A stretch of 30,899 nt of DNA, taken from contig CAYMYX010000019.1 of assembly GCA_964394795.1 (NCBI GenBank), forward strand, positions 1 to 30,899, in the 5' to 3' direction. Below the pieces are notes generated by a model. It was not told the DNA's origin. It was given only the letters and a program-made list of their open reading frames with translations, and made no database searches. The position numbers were made by a program, and so were the translations under genes. This DNA comes from CAYFUF01 sp964394795. Its GTDB lineage: Bacteria > Bacillota > Clostridia > Tissierellales > Peptoniphilaceae. Of the stretch, positions 7,201 through 14,409 are shown piece after piece. Every line of letters starts with the position of its first letter. The stretch's first letter is position 1.

Positions 7201-8625
7201 CGTATTCGGTCCTTGGTCCAAGCGTCAACGAAGGAGGACAAGGGCTTTACACCAGCGGACAGAGATGAAATCCAAGCGCCAAAGAAGGCAGTCTATACCA
7301 AGGAAATGAAGGAAGACGGCTACACGATTTTGGTACCGGCTATGGCCCCCGATCACTTCAAGATTTTGAAAGGCGCTTTGAGCTCCGAGGGCTACAACTT
7401 CGAGTTCCTAGAAAAGGTCGATACCAAGGTTATCGACGCAGGACTGAAGTATGTCAATAACGACTCTTGCTATCCGTCCATTACCGTCGTCGGCCAGATG
7501 ATGGAGGCCTTAGAATCGGGCAAGTATGATCCCGACCGCACCGCCCTCCTGATGACGCAAACCGGTGGTGCCTGCCGGGCATCCAACTACGTTGCCTATA
7601 TCCGTAAGGCACTGGAAGATATGGGTTACCCCCAGATTCCGGTTATCGCCTTGTCAGCTCAGGGTATCGAGACATCTCCTGGATTAGAGATTAACCTAGG
7701 CCTCCTCAACAAGGGTGCCTACTCCATCATCGCAGGGGACCTCATCATGAGAGTGTCCAATGCTACCCGTCCTTATGAAGTCAACGAGGGACAAACCGAG
7801 CGGACCAAGGAAAAGTGGATTAGCAAGTTCACTGAGTGGGTCAAGCACCCCAAGAAGCGTGAATTCAAGAAGTTGACCAAGCAGTGCGTCGAAGACTTCG
7901 ACCGGATTCCAAGGAAGGATATCGTCGTTCCTAAGGCCGGCATCGTCGGCGAGATTCTGGTTAAGTATCTGCCAGAAGCAAACAACTACCTGCAAGAATT
8001 GTTGGAGGCTGAAGGTGCAGAAGTTATCGTACCGGACATGACCGACTTCTTTATGTACTGCTTCCGTAACGCTGTCCACAAGGCTGACCTCTTAAAGACC
8101 AGCAAGCGGGTTGCTCTTGTTTGCAACATCGCCGTTAAGATTTTAGAGACTTACCGGACACCGGTACGTAAGGCCTTGCGAGATTCCGTCCACTTTGAAG
8201 AGCCTCTATATATTGAGGAGATTGAAGCCTACGCGGAAGAAATCGTCAAATTGGGCCACCACTACGGTGAGGGCTGGTTACTAACCGGCGAGATGATTGA
8301 GCTTATCCACCAGGACGCGCCAAATATCGTCTGTATCCAACCTTTCGGCTGCCTACCAAACCATATCACCGGTAAGGGGGTCATGAAGGCAATCCGCGAC
8401 CAGTACGACGAGGCAAACATTATTGCTATCGACTACGATCCGGGTGCTTCTGAAGTCAACCAAGTTAACCGCGTCAAGCTGATGATGTCCAGTGCTTGGG
8501 AAGCCCTAAGCCGCAAAGACCCTTCCATCGTTCGTCCGAAGAAGGCGAAGAAAGCCCAGGAACCTTTGAGCGAAGAAGTGGAAACAGCAGAAGTAAGCAC
8601 AAGCAAAATGAATATCATTAAATAG
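4258..8625 (+). CDS. Giant fused 2-hydroxyacyl-CoA dehydratase activase/reductase-like iron-sulfur protein
   Basis: A 1455-residue cytosolic protein of the BadF/BcrA/HgdC activator plus DUF2229/HgdB-like family. Residues ~1-290 and ~320-585 are two ASKHA ATPase domains (GLDVGSTTVK, GVDAGSTTSK). Both keep the cluster-binding cysteine pair with the same 39-residue spacing (C123/C162 and C446/C485). Residues ~600-635 hold four cysteines (C605, C608, C612, C631). Two HgdB-like halves follow: C722 (CYPAK) with C944 (FGCGLD), then C1071 (CYPSI), C1106 and C1365 (FGCLPN). Known relatives use ATP to push electrons to very low potential at a [4Fe-4S] or double-cubane [8Fe-9S] cluster. The true substrate is unknown, and no CoA-transferase or 2-hydroxyacid dehydrogenase lies nearby. 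The start follows AAAGGGA at 4247-4253. It appears monocistronic. Confidence 0.9.
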   Translation: MKIHAGLDVGSTTVKVVALDENENVIFSVYRRHKSDVKLTVKQVLIELYEQVGNATVRMNVTGSGGMFVEKNLGITFIQEVIAGTKAIREFLPHTDVIIELGGEDSKITYLSGNVEQRMNSICAGGTGAFIDQMANLLDTDASGLNELAYGFEKLYPVASRCGVFAKTDIQALMNDGASNEDIAMSVFQSVVNQTISNLACGRPIEGNITFLGGPLHFLENLRERFIETLGDDGNTFTTPENGQLYVAMGAALEARDNAENISLQELIDRINSGVILEDEEEEMKTLEPLFDSEDDYQAFLEDHKTDKEVYGDLATYKGPVYLGVDAGSTTSKMVLIGEDNQILFTHYSNNKGKPLEHVLENLLHIYEEMNEDTYIASSGITGYGEDFIKSALNIDNGEVETIAHYTAAHYFNPDVDFILDIGGQDMKAMHISNGVIDSIQLNEACSSGCGSFLSTFAASVGMTVEEFQQVALYARNPADLGSRCTVFMNSKVKQAQKEGAEVGDIAAGLCYSVIKNAIQKVIKVRDPESLGENLVVQGGTFYGDAILRTFERITGRKTTRPSIAGLMGAMGMALIAKDRSTGASKIKTPAELQEFSYTQKSARCGICSNNCALTINIFSDGGRYISGNRCERGAGIKREDNGLPNLYKYKYDRMFNHYDNVDENHAKFPAVGIPRVLNMYENYPFWHTFFTKLGFPVVLSSESDRQTYEKGIGYISSETVCYPAKISHGHIEDLVEKDVKFVFYPSVFYEHKEFEKSDHQINCPVVIGFPEVIQNNVSSLEKNNVTFMYPFVSFKDQKTITSRLTEVFDQFEIDGQDYHIDKKFIKNAVDAAWQEQQEFNEDIRREGKRALDWVNAEEGRKGIVLAGRPYHIDGEVNHGIPDLINGMGIAVLSEDAVAFNIEDMSQDLRVLDQWVYHSRLYRAAEFLADQPNLELVQLNSFGCGLDAVTTDQVQEILEAKGRIYTVLKIDEVSNLGAAKIRIRSLVQASTKEDKGFTPADRDEIQAPKKAVYTKEMKEDGYTILVPAMAPDHFKILKGALSSEGYNFEFLEKVDTKVIDAGLKYVNNDSCYPSITVVGQMMEALESGKYDPDRTALLMTQTGGACRASNYVAYIRKALEDMGYPQIPVIALSAQGIETSPGLEINLGLLNKGAYSIIAGDLIMRVSNATRPYEVNEGQTERTKEKWISKFTEWVKHPKKREFKKLTKQCVEDFDRIPRKDIVVPKAGIVGEILVKYLPEANNYLQELLEAEGAEVIVPDMTDFFMYCFRNAVHKADLLKTSKRVALVCNIAVKILETYRTPVRKALRDSVHFEEPLYIEEIEAYAEEIVKLGHHYGEGWLLTGEMIELIHQDAPNIVCIQPFGCLPNHITGKGVMKAIRDQYDEANIIAIDYDPGASEVNQVNRVKLMMSSAWEALSRKDPSIVRPKKAKKAQEPLSEEVETAEVSTSKMNIIK

Positions 8626-8651
8626 GAAAGATTCTTTCCTTAAATAAGAGA

Positions 8652-8695
8652 GAGGGGTCCTGACCAAAACTTTGGTCAGGACCCCTCTTTTTTCT
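8652..8695 (+). terminator. Strong terminator after the activase fusion
   Basis: A perfect 17-bp stem (8652-8668 with 8671-8687) is followed by a T-run from 8688. A smaller hairpin (8628-8640) lies just after the stop codon. Transcription of the fusion gene very probably ends here. Confidence 0.93.
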
Positions 8696-8714
8696 TCATG
8701 CAAACGAGTGCCTA

Positions 8715-8723
8715 TGTTACAAT
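8715..8723 (+). promoter_or_regulatory. Extended -10 promoter of the LCP gene
   Basis: TGTTACAAT (extended -10 TGn plus TACAAT at 8718-8723) lies 26 bp before the LCP start, with only a weak -35 (8695-8700). It sits directly after the upstream terminator. Confidence 0.5.
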
Positions 8724-8749
8724 GTTTGATAGAAACAGAGGAGGAGAGA

Positions 8750-9718
8750 ATGAAATTCCGCGTATTACGGTTTGTTGCCATTCTCGGCTTCGCCTTGCTA
8801 TTTTTTATCGTGATGAACGCCTATCTCAACCAGGTTTACGTCCAAGAGCAGGAAGCAGCCGGTACGGGATCAAGCTTAATTACAGATGATGGGTGGGTGG
8901 ACGTTGAGAAACTATCCCATCAGGATACAGAAGGCCGAGTTGTCGATTCCGAGCTGTTTTTTCTTCTGCTCGGCGTTGACCAAAACGATGGGGAATCCAG
9001 CAACTTTACCCGAACCGACACCATGATGTTGGTTAAGGTAGATTTTGCCAATGCTACGGTAGATTTACTCTCTTTACCACGTGATTCGAGGGTAAAAGTA
9101 GATGGAGTATATACGAAACTGAACCATGCCCACTCCATGGGCGGCATCCGCTTGACCATGGAAAGCATCAGGGACTGGTTGAATATAGACCTCGACTATT
9201 TCGTTGAGGTGGACTTCGAAGCGGTAGTCAAAATGGTCGACGCCATCGGTGGTGTCCACTACGACGTACCGGATATTGGCATGGACTATATTTATGAACG
9301 TCAGGACATGACGAAGGACAAGATCAAGCCGGGTCCCCAAGAACTGGATGGGGAACAGGCCTTGGGTTACCTCCGCTATCGGGCGGGTTATGCCCAAGGG
9401 GACATCGGCCGAGTCGAAGCCCAGCAGAAGTTTTTAAAATCGGTAGTCGAACAGATATTTAAGGGGTCAGGAATCCAGCAGCTGCCCGCCTATATCAAGA
9501 CGGTGATGGAAGACGTAAGGACCAACATCCCTTGGGATGAAATTATCGGTATGGCAGGCCGGGTTAATGAGTTGAAGGGTCTTCAGATGAACACCCACAC
9601 CATTCCGGGTGAAGGAGTTTACATGGATGGCGTTTCCTACTACGAGGTTGATCGTAAGAAGACGAAGAAATTGATCGACCGCCTCCTGCCCAATTATGTT
9701 CTGCTCGATTTACAATAG
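8750..9718 (+). CDS. LytR-CpsA-Psr (LCP) family cell-wall glycopolymer ligase
   Basis: LCP proteins move anionic polymers (teichoic acid, capsule or other wall polysaccharide) from a lipid carrier to peptidoglycan, outside the membrane. The 322-residue protein starts with a short charged stretch and one membrane helix (residues ~6-23), consistent with an N-in, C-out anchor. The catalytic domain shows LLLGVDQN, RTDTMMLVKVD, the LSLPRDSRV motif with pyrophosphate-binding arginines, KLNHAH, VDAIGGV and LRYR...GDIGRVEAQQ. There is no extra C-terminal domain. The start at 8750 is supported by GAGGAGAG at 8741-8748; longer in-frame starts fall in the terminator and promoter. Which polymer it handles cannot be told from the neighbours. 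Confidence 0.93.
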   Translation: MKFRVLRFVAILGFALLFFIVMNAYLNQVYVQEQEAAGTGSSLITDDGWVDVEKLSHQDTEGRVVDSELFFLLLGVDQNDGESSNFTRTDTMMLVKVDFANATVDLLSLPRDSRVKVDGVYTKLNHAHSMGGIRLTMESIRDWLNIDLDYFVEVDFEAVVKMVDAIGGVHYDVPDIGMDYIYERQDMTKDKIKPGPQELDGEQALGYLRYRAGYAQGDIGRVEAQQKFLKSVVEQIFKGSGIQQLPAYIKTVMEDVRTNIPWDEIIGMAGRVNELKGLQMNTHTIPGEGVYMDGVSYYEVDRKKTKKLIDRLLPNYVLLDLQ

Positions 9719-9790
9719 GCTACCCGAAGAGGGAGCCGCTCATTAGGATAGGGGTTAACCCTTAGAAAGAGTGGTTTGATGGAGAACAAT

Positions 9791-10828
9791 ATGCGCAAAC
9801 AGCGAAAAGATGAACACATTGAGCGCTTGTTACAGACAGAGTACCAAGGGAACAACCTGCTCAATGATGTATATGTAGAAACCAATTCCTTACCGGGTTT
9901 GGCGGACAAGGATGTCGACACCTCGACAACCTTTCTCGGCCAAACAGTCGACTTTCCCCTCTATATTAATGCCATGACCGGCGGCACTGACCTTTCTGAA
10001 GAAATCAACAGCGATTTAGCATACATCGCTAGGACCTTTAATTTGCCTATGGCCGTCGGGTCCCAAAAGATTGCTTTAGAGGACGAGACAGCGAAGAGGT
10101 CTTTCCACATCGTCCGCGAAATACTGGGCAAGCCACACACCGTGATTTCCAACCTTGGGGCCGAAGCAGACGTGGAGATGGTCAGGGCGGCAATGGAGAT
10201 GATCGACGCCGACGCCATCGGTATCCACATCAATGTTTCCCAAGAGTTGGCCATGGCCGAGGGAGACAAGGACTTCACCCAATTCGAAGAAAATATTCGC
10301 AACATTTGCCAAGCCTTCCCCGGCAAGGTAATCGCCAAGGAAGTGGGCTTTGGCCTATCTGAAGAGGTGGGTAGGAAGCTCATCGATGCAGGAGTTACGG
10401 CCATCGACGTTTCTGGTTATGGGGGCACCAATTTCGTGGAAATCGAAGACTTACGAGCCTTCGATTTTGACTATAGCGAGTTTTATTCCTGGGGAATCCC
10501 CACGGCGAAAGCAATCCTCAACGTGAGACGAGCCTCCCAAGACGCCTATATCATCGCTTCGGGCGGGATCAGAAACGCATCGGACGTAGTGAGGGCCATC
10601 ATCCTTGGTGCCGACATGACTGCCATCAGCGGCGAGCTCCTCCGCTTTCTCATGTATGGAGGCAGAGATTACGCCAGCAAGTATATCGAAGACTTAATTG
10701 CCCACTCCAAGAATGCGATGGTTATGCTAGGTTGCACAACGATAGAAGATTTGAAGAAAGTTCCCTACAAACTAACAGGTCGCCTAAAAGAATTAGAAGA
10801 AGGCGAATGGAAGCAAAGCAGACCTTAA
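9791..10828 (+). CDS. fni: Isopentenyl-diphosphate delta-isomerase, type 2 (FMN-dependent)
   Basis: Interconverts isopentenyl and dimethylallyl diphosphate using reduced FMN, feeding undecaprenyl and other isoprenoids. The 345-residue protein carries RKDEH near the N-terminus, YINAMTGGT, GSQKIALED, HINVSQELAMAEGD, the FMN loops GYGGTNF and ASGGIRNASDV, and a C-terminal GADMTAISG. All are typical of the TIM-barrel family. I chose ATG 9791 because GGAG at 9781-9784 is ideally spaced; an ATG at 9779 would add four residues. The type 2 enzyme usually accompanies the mevalonate pathway in Gram-positive bacteria, but no mevalonate gene lies in this window. The gap to the LCP gene has no terminator, so read-through is possible. 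Confidence 0.95.
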   Translation: MRKQRKDEHIERLLQTEYQGNNLLNDVYVETNSLPGLADKDVDTSTTFLGQTVDFPLYINAMTGGTDLSEEINSDLAYIARTFNLPMAVGSQKIALEDETAKRSFHIVREILGKPHTVISNLGAEADVEMVRAAMEMIDADAIGIHINVSQELAMAEGDKDFTQFEENIRNICQAFPGKVIAKEVGFGLSEEVGRKLIDAGVTAIDVSGYGGTNFVEIEDLRAFDFDYSEFYSWGIPTAKAILNVRRASQDAYIIASGGIRNASDVVRAIILGADMTAISGELLRFLMYGGRDYASKYIEDLIAHSKNAMVMLGCTTIEDLKKVPYKLTGRLKELEEGEWKQSRP

Positions 10829-10836
10829 GAAGAGAT

Positions 10837-10857
10837 TAGCCTAGCATAGGCTATAAT
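10837..10857 (+). promoter_or_regulatory. tkt promoter element with overlapping dyad
   Basis: TATAAT at 10852-10857 lies 31 bp before the tkt start, without a recognisable -35. A perfect inverted repeat TAGCCTA-GCA-TAGGCTA (10837-10853) overlaps its left edge and could be an operator. It lacks a T-tract, so it is unlikely to be a terminator of fni. Confidence 0.4.
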
Positions 10858-10888
10858 GATACGTCACGTGGAAAGATAAGGAGAAAAT

Positions 10889-12889
10889 ATGTTTGATCAA
10901 ATCGACCAATTGAGCATTAATACGGTTCGCATGTTGAGTATGGACCAAATCAACCAAGCTAATTCAGGCCACCCAGGTCTTCCGTTGGGGGCAGCGCCTA
11001 TGGCCTATACCCTATGGACAAGGGTCATGAACCACAATCCCAAAGACAGCAAGTGGTTTAACCGCGACCGTTTCGTCCTTTCTGCGGGACACGGTTCTGC
11101 TCTTCTTTACAGCCTTCTTCACCTATCCGGCTACAAGGTTAGTCTGGATGAGCTAAAGAACTTCAGACAGCTCCATGCCAATACGGCGGGCCACCCTGAG
11201 TATGGCCACGTGGACGGCGTTGAAGCTACAACAGGTCCTTTAGGTCAAGGTCTTGCTAACGCTGTGGGTATGGCCATGGCTGAGGCTCATTTGGCTGCCC
11301 GCTTCAACAAGGACGACGCTAACCTTATCGACCACTACACTTACGTCCTTTGCGGCGACGGCGACTTGATGGAGGGGGTTACAGCAGAAGCTTCATCTCT
11401 GGCAGGCCACCTCAAGTTAGGGAAGCTGATTGTCCTTTACGATTCCAACGATATCTGCCTAGACGGCCCAATTTCTACCAGTTTCTCCGAAGATGTGAAA
11501 AAGCGGTATGAAGCCTATGATTGGCAAGTCCTTCATGTTAAGGATGGCAATGACTGCGATGAAATTTTGAAAGCCTTGGAAGAGGCGAAGGCAAACACCG
11601 ACCAACCGACCCTAATCGAGGTGAAGACAGAGATCGGCTACGGTTCGCCTCTTGCTGGAACCAACAAGGTCCACGGTGCTCCTCTAGGTGAGGAAAATAC
11701 CAGCTCCCTAAAAGAATACTTGGGTTGGGAAACCGAAGAGTTTATCATCGATGAGTCCGTAACCGACCACTTCAATAAGGTTATCGGGGATAGAGGACAT
11801 GAAGCCCACGAGACTTGGAACGAGCTTTTAGCTGAATATGAAGACAAGTATCCTGAGGATGCTGCACAATTGAAGGCCGATATGGCAGGCGAATTGCCCG
11901 AAAACTGGGCGGAAAACCTACCAACCTATAAGACCGGAGATAAAGCGCTGGCATCCAGAAAGAGTTCTGAGGCGGCTATCCAAGTGATTGCGGACCAGAT
12001 TCCTAGCTTCTGGGGTGGCTCAGCGGACCTCTTCTCTTCCAACAACACCTATATCGCTGACGGCGGAGACTTCTTGCCTGGCTCCTATGAAGGGAAAAAC
12101 ATTTGGTACGGCGTCCGCGAATTTGCCATGGCGGCAATCCTGAACGGTATTATCCTCCACGGGGGATCCAAGAGTTACTGCGCAACCTTCTTTGTTTTCT
12201 CTGACTACATGAAGGCAGCAGTTCGCTTAGCCGCGCTTTCTGAAATTCCATCCATCTTTACCTTCACCCACGACTCGGTGGCGGTTGGCGAGGATGGCCC
12301 AACCCACGAACCAATCGAACAGTTGGCCATGTGGCGTGCTCTACCTAACCTTCAAGTTATTCGCCCGGCGGACGGTAACGAGACTTCTCAGGCTTGGCGG
12401 GTAGCTATCGAACGGACAGAGGGACCAACGATGCTCGTTCTTTCCCGTCAAAATCTGCCTGTTGTCGACGGAACGGAAACGAAGGCAAAAGACGGTGTAG
12501 ATAAGGGTGCTTACGTCATTGCTGAAGCTGCAGAAGAGGCAAGCGGCATCATCATTGCAACGGGTTCGGAAGTTGCCTTGGCTGTTGAGGCCAAAGATCT
12601 TCTTGCTCAGGACGGTATCCACGTCAACGTGGTATCCATGCCAAGTTGGGAGCGGTTTGATGAACAAGACGAAGCCTATAGAGAAAGCGTCTTACCAAAG
12701 GATAACCGCAACCGCATGAGCGTGGAAGCTGGAGCAACCTTCGGTTGGGAGAAGTATCTTGGCTTTGAAGGTTTAGCTTACGGTATCGACCGGTTTGGTG
12801 CATCCGGCGAAGGCGGAGCAGTAATGGAATACATGGGCTTCAGTGCTGACCAAGTTGCAGCGGCCTACAAGGAAAAGTTCGGCAAGTAA
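10889..12889 (+). CDS. tkt: Transketolase
   Basis: Thiamine-diphosphate enzyme that moves two-carbon units between sugar phosphates in the non-oxidative pentose phosphate pathway. The 666 residues match the usual length. The domain order is complete: N-terminal pyrophosphate domain with the substrate histidine in SGHPGLPLG (H28), SAGHGSALLYSLLH, TGPLGQG and the ThDP motif GDGDLMEG followed by YDSNDICLDG; the central pyrimidine domain with THDSVAVGEDGPTHEP; and a C-terminal domain ending in RFGASG. The start at 10889 follows AAGGAG at 10878-10883. It is flanked by its own promoter element and a terminator, so it is probably monocistronic, though read-through from fni cannot be excluded. Confidence 0.98.
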   Translation: MFDQIDQLSINTVRMLSMDQINQANSGHPGLPLGAAPMAYTLWTRVMNHNPKDSKWFNRDRFVLSAGHGSALLYSLLHLSGYKVSLDELKNFRQLHANTAGHPEYGHVDGVEATTGPLGQGLANAVGMAMAEAHLAARFNKDDANLIDHYTYVLCGDGDLMEGVTAEASSLAGHLKLGKLIVLYDSNDICLDGPISTSFSEDVKKRYEAYDWQVLHVKDGNDCDEILKALEEAKANTDQPTLIEVKTEIGYGSPLAGTNKVHGAPLGEENTSSLKEYLGWETEEFIIDESVTDHFNKVIGDRGHEAHETWNELLAEYEDKYPEDAAQLKADMAGELPENWAENLPTYKTGDKALASRKSSEAAIQVIADQIPSFWGGSADLFSSNNTYIADGGDFLPGSYEGKNIWYGVREFAMAAILNGIILHGGSKSYCATFFVFSDYMKAAVRLAALSEIPSIFTFTHDSVAVGEDGPTHEPIEQLAMWRALPNLQVIRPADGNETSQAWRVAIERTEGPTMLVLSRQNLPVVDGTETKAKDGVDKGAYVIAEAAEEASGIIIATGSEVALAVEAKDLLAQDGIHVNVVSMPSWERFDEQDEAYRESVLPKDNRNRMSVEAGATFGWEKYLGFEGLAYGIDRFGASGEGGAVMEYMGFSADQVAAAYKEKFGK

Positions 12890-12910
12890 AACCAATTTGA
12901 GACAAATGAA

Positions 12911-12949
12911 AAGGGCTTGGCCACTAACGCGGCTAAGCCCTTATTTTTC
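12911..12949. terminator. Terminator between tkt and the Asp23 gene
   Basis: 12911-12922 pairs with 12931-12942 (12 bp with one G-U) and is followed by a T-run on the plus strand. The A-rich left flank offers a weaker T-tract on the minus strand, so it may serve both convergent genes. Confidence 0.85.
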
Positions 12950-12969
12950 CTGATAAAATACCTGGAAAT

Positions 12970-13302
12970 TTATTGGAAATTATAGTGAATGGAAGTGACA
13001 ATGACGTGAATGTCATTGCTTTCGATTCGTAACATGCTGCTTAATTCTTCAGCGATTGCCTTTTGTACATTTTCAGCGGTTTGAATCACATTGAAGCCTT
13101 CATCGACGACGATGTAGACTTCGATGTAGCTTTCCTCATCAGTGAAATGAGTTTGGATAGCTCGTCTTCCCTTGTTGTCTAATAGATTCTTTTCATAACC
13201 GTGGACTTTGTAAACGCCGTCCGTTTTCTTTGCTGCTTCTGCAACAAGTTGACGGATGATGCTATTGGCGACGCGAACGCTTCCTACATTTTCTGTATTC
13301 AT
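12970..13302 (-). CDS. Asp23/Gls24 family envelope stress response protein
   Basis: A 110-residue protein with the whole Asp23/Gls24 (DUF322) fold pattern: VGSVRVANSIIRQLVAEAAKKTDGV near the start, a conserved GVYKVHG-like turn, YIEVYIVVDEGFNV, and a C-terminal VIVTSIH. Family members are membrane-associated through partners and are linked to envelope and alkaline stress. Short single-copy members such as the B. subtilis YloU/YqhY group are near fatty-acid or wall genes; here it stands alone. The start at 13302 is preceded by AAAGGGGAG (13308-13316); a longer in-frame start lacks such a site. The function here is not known beyond the family. Confidence 0.9.
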   Translation of the reverse strand: MNTENVGSVRVANSIIRQLVAEAAKKTDGVYKVHGYEKNLLDNKGRRAIQTHFTDEESYIEVYIVVDEGFNVIQTAENVQKAIAEELSSMLRIESNDIHVIVTSIHYNFQ

Positions 13303-13623
13303 TTTTCTCCCCTTTACACTCCAAACGAGAACCATGTCTCGAGCATTTACTGTTCTGCTTGATTATTGATTATAACATGAATTTCACATCAATTTAAAAT
13401 ATTGGTCTAATCAGGCTCAAAAACAGGGCATAAATGAATTCATGCATCGTAAAAGGTTTGAAATGACGGGATGTTGGAGAGAAAAGTGACGAGAATCACT
13501 ACATTTTCACCGATAATAGGTTACAATGAAGGATGGTAAATTGTATCAAAGCAACCACCATTCATAGGTAGCAAACGTTGCCTAAGGATGTTAGTGTAAA
13601 TAACTCATTAGCAAGGAGTAGAT
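13303..13623. promoter_or_regulatory. Divergent control region between the Asp23 gene and suf
   Basis: No gene is supportable in this 321-bp gap. Leftward there is an extended -10, TGTTATAAT (complement of 13377-13369), for the Asp23 gene. Rightward there is TACAAT (13522-13527) with the dyad AGTGA-N6-TCACT upstream (13485-13500). A 10-bp palindrome ATGAATTCAT sits at 13434-13443. The suf leader is about 90 nt, with no riboswitch that I recognise. Confidence 0.6.
13485..13527 (+). promoter_or_regulatory. suf promoter with Crp/Fnr-type dyad
   Basis: GTGA-N6-TCAC (in 13485-13500) has the spacing of Crp/Fnr-family sites. The -10 TACAAT is at 13522-13527 and no -35 hexamer is present. If transcription begins near 13534, the dyad centre (13492.5) falls at -41.5, the classical class II activator position. 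Confidence 0.45.
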
Positions 13624-14409
13624 ATGACTGCATTATTAGAGATTCAAGATTTAGTTGTCAGTGTTGAGGAGAAGGAAATTCTCAAGGGGATCGACCTGAC
13701 AATTCAACCTGGCGAAGTTCACGTCGTAATGGGACCTAACGGAGCGGGTAAGTCGACTTTGCTTAACGCGATTATGGCCCACCCTAAATATGAGATTGAA
13801 GAAGGCGACATCCGCTTCAAAGACGAGAGTATCCTTGAGGATTCTACAGACGAGAGAGCCAGAAAGGGCATCTTCCTTAGCTTCCAATCGCCTCAAGAGA
13901 TTCCCGGCGTAACGGTAGAGGACTTTTTACGTACCGCTAAATCCGAAGTGACCAAGAAGAACGTTCCTGTATTGAAGTTCAAGAAAGACCTTGCCAAGAA
14001 GATGGAGCACTTGGAGATGAAGACCAGCGTAGGCGACCGCTACCTCAATGTCGGCTTCTCTGGTGGTGAAAAGAAGAAGAACGAAATCCTTCAAATGCAA
14101 GTTCTCAATCCTGACCTCATCCTTTTGGATGAAACTGACTCTGGCCTAGACGTCGATGCAGTTCGCGTGGTTTCCGAAGGGGTCGCTGACTTCCTTGATG
14201 AGTCCAAAGCTTGCCTAATCATCACCCACCATAGCGCGATCTTAGACAAGATCAAACCGGACTTCGTCCACATTATCATCGATGGTAAGATTGCCAAAGA
14301 GGGCGGACCAGAGCTCGTTGACCGCGTCCAACAGGACGGCTACGCTTGGTTGCGTCAAGAGTTGGAAGAGACGGTTAGCGGCCAAGGGGAGGAGGCAGTA
14401 GATGCCTGA
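13624..14409 (+). CDS. sufC: Fe-S cluster assembly ATPase SufC
   Basis: Cytosolic ABC-type ATPase that drives the SufB-SufC-SufD scaffold for iron-sulfur assembly; it is not a transporter. In 261 residues: Walker A GPNGAGKST (37-45), a Q-loop (FQSPQEIPGV), signature FSGGEKKKNEILQM (the family's usual form), Walker B LILLDETDSGLD and the switch histidine in ITHHSAI. The start follows AAGGAG at 13613-13618. The last 8 bp overlap the start of sufB, which points to translational coupling. It is the first gene of sufCBDSU. Confidence 0.97.
   Translation: MTALLEIQDLVVSVEEKEILKGIDLTIQPGEVHVVMGPNGAGKSTLLNAIMAHPKYEIEEGDIRFKDESILEDSTDERARKGIFLSFQSPQEIPGVTVEDFLRTAKSEVTKKNVPVLKFKKDLAKKMEHLEMKTSVGDRYLNVGFSGGEKKKNEILQMQVLNPDLILLDETDSGLDVDAVRVVSEGVADFLDESKACLIITHHSAILDKIKPDFVHIIIDGKIAKEGGPELVDRVQQDGYAWLRQELEETVSGQGEEAVDA

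Noticed and set aside
7696..8079. 127-codon open frame antisense to the giant fusion gene
   Set aside because: Same reasoning: complementary shadow without ribosome site or recognisable domain.
9752..9761. Palindrome GGGTTAACCC before fni
   Set aside because: Only 10 bp, with no T-tract and no promoter relation that I can defend; it may be chance.
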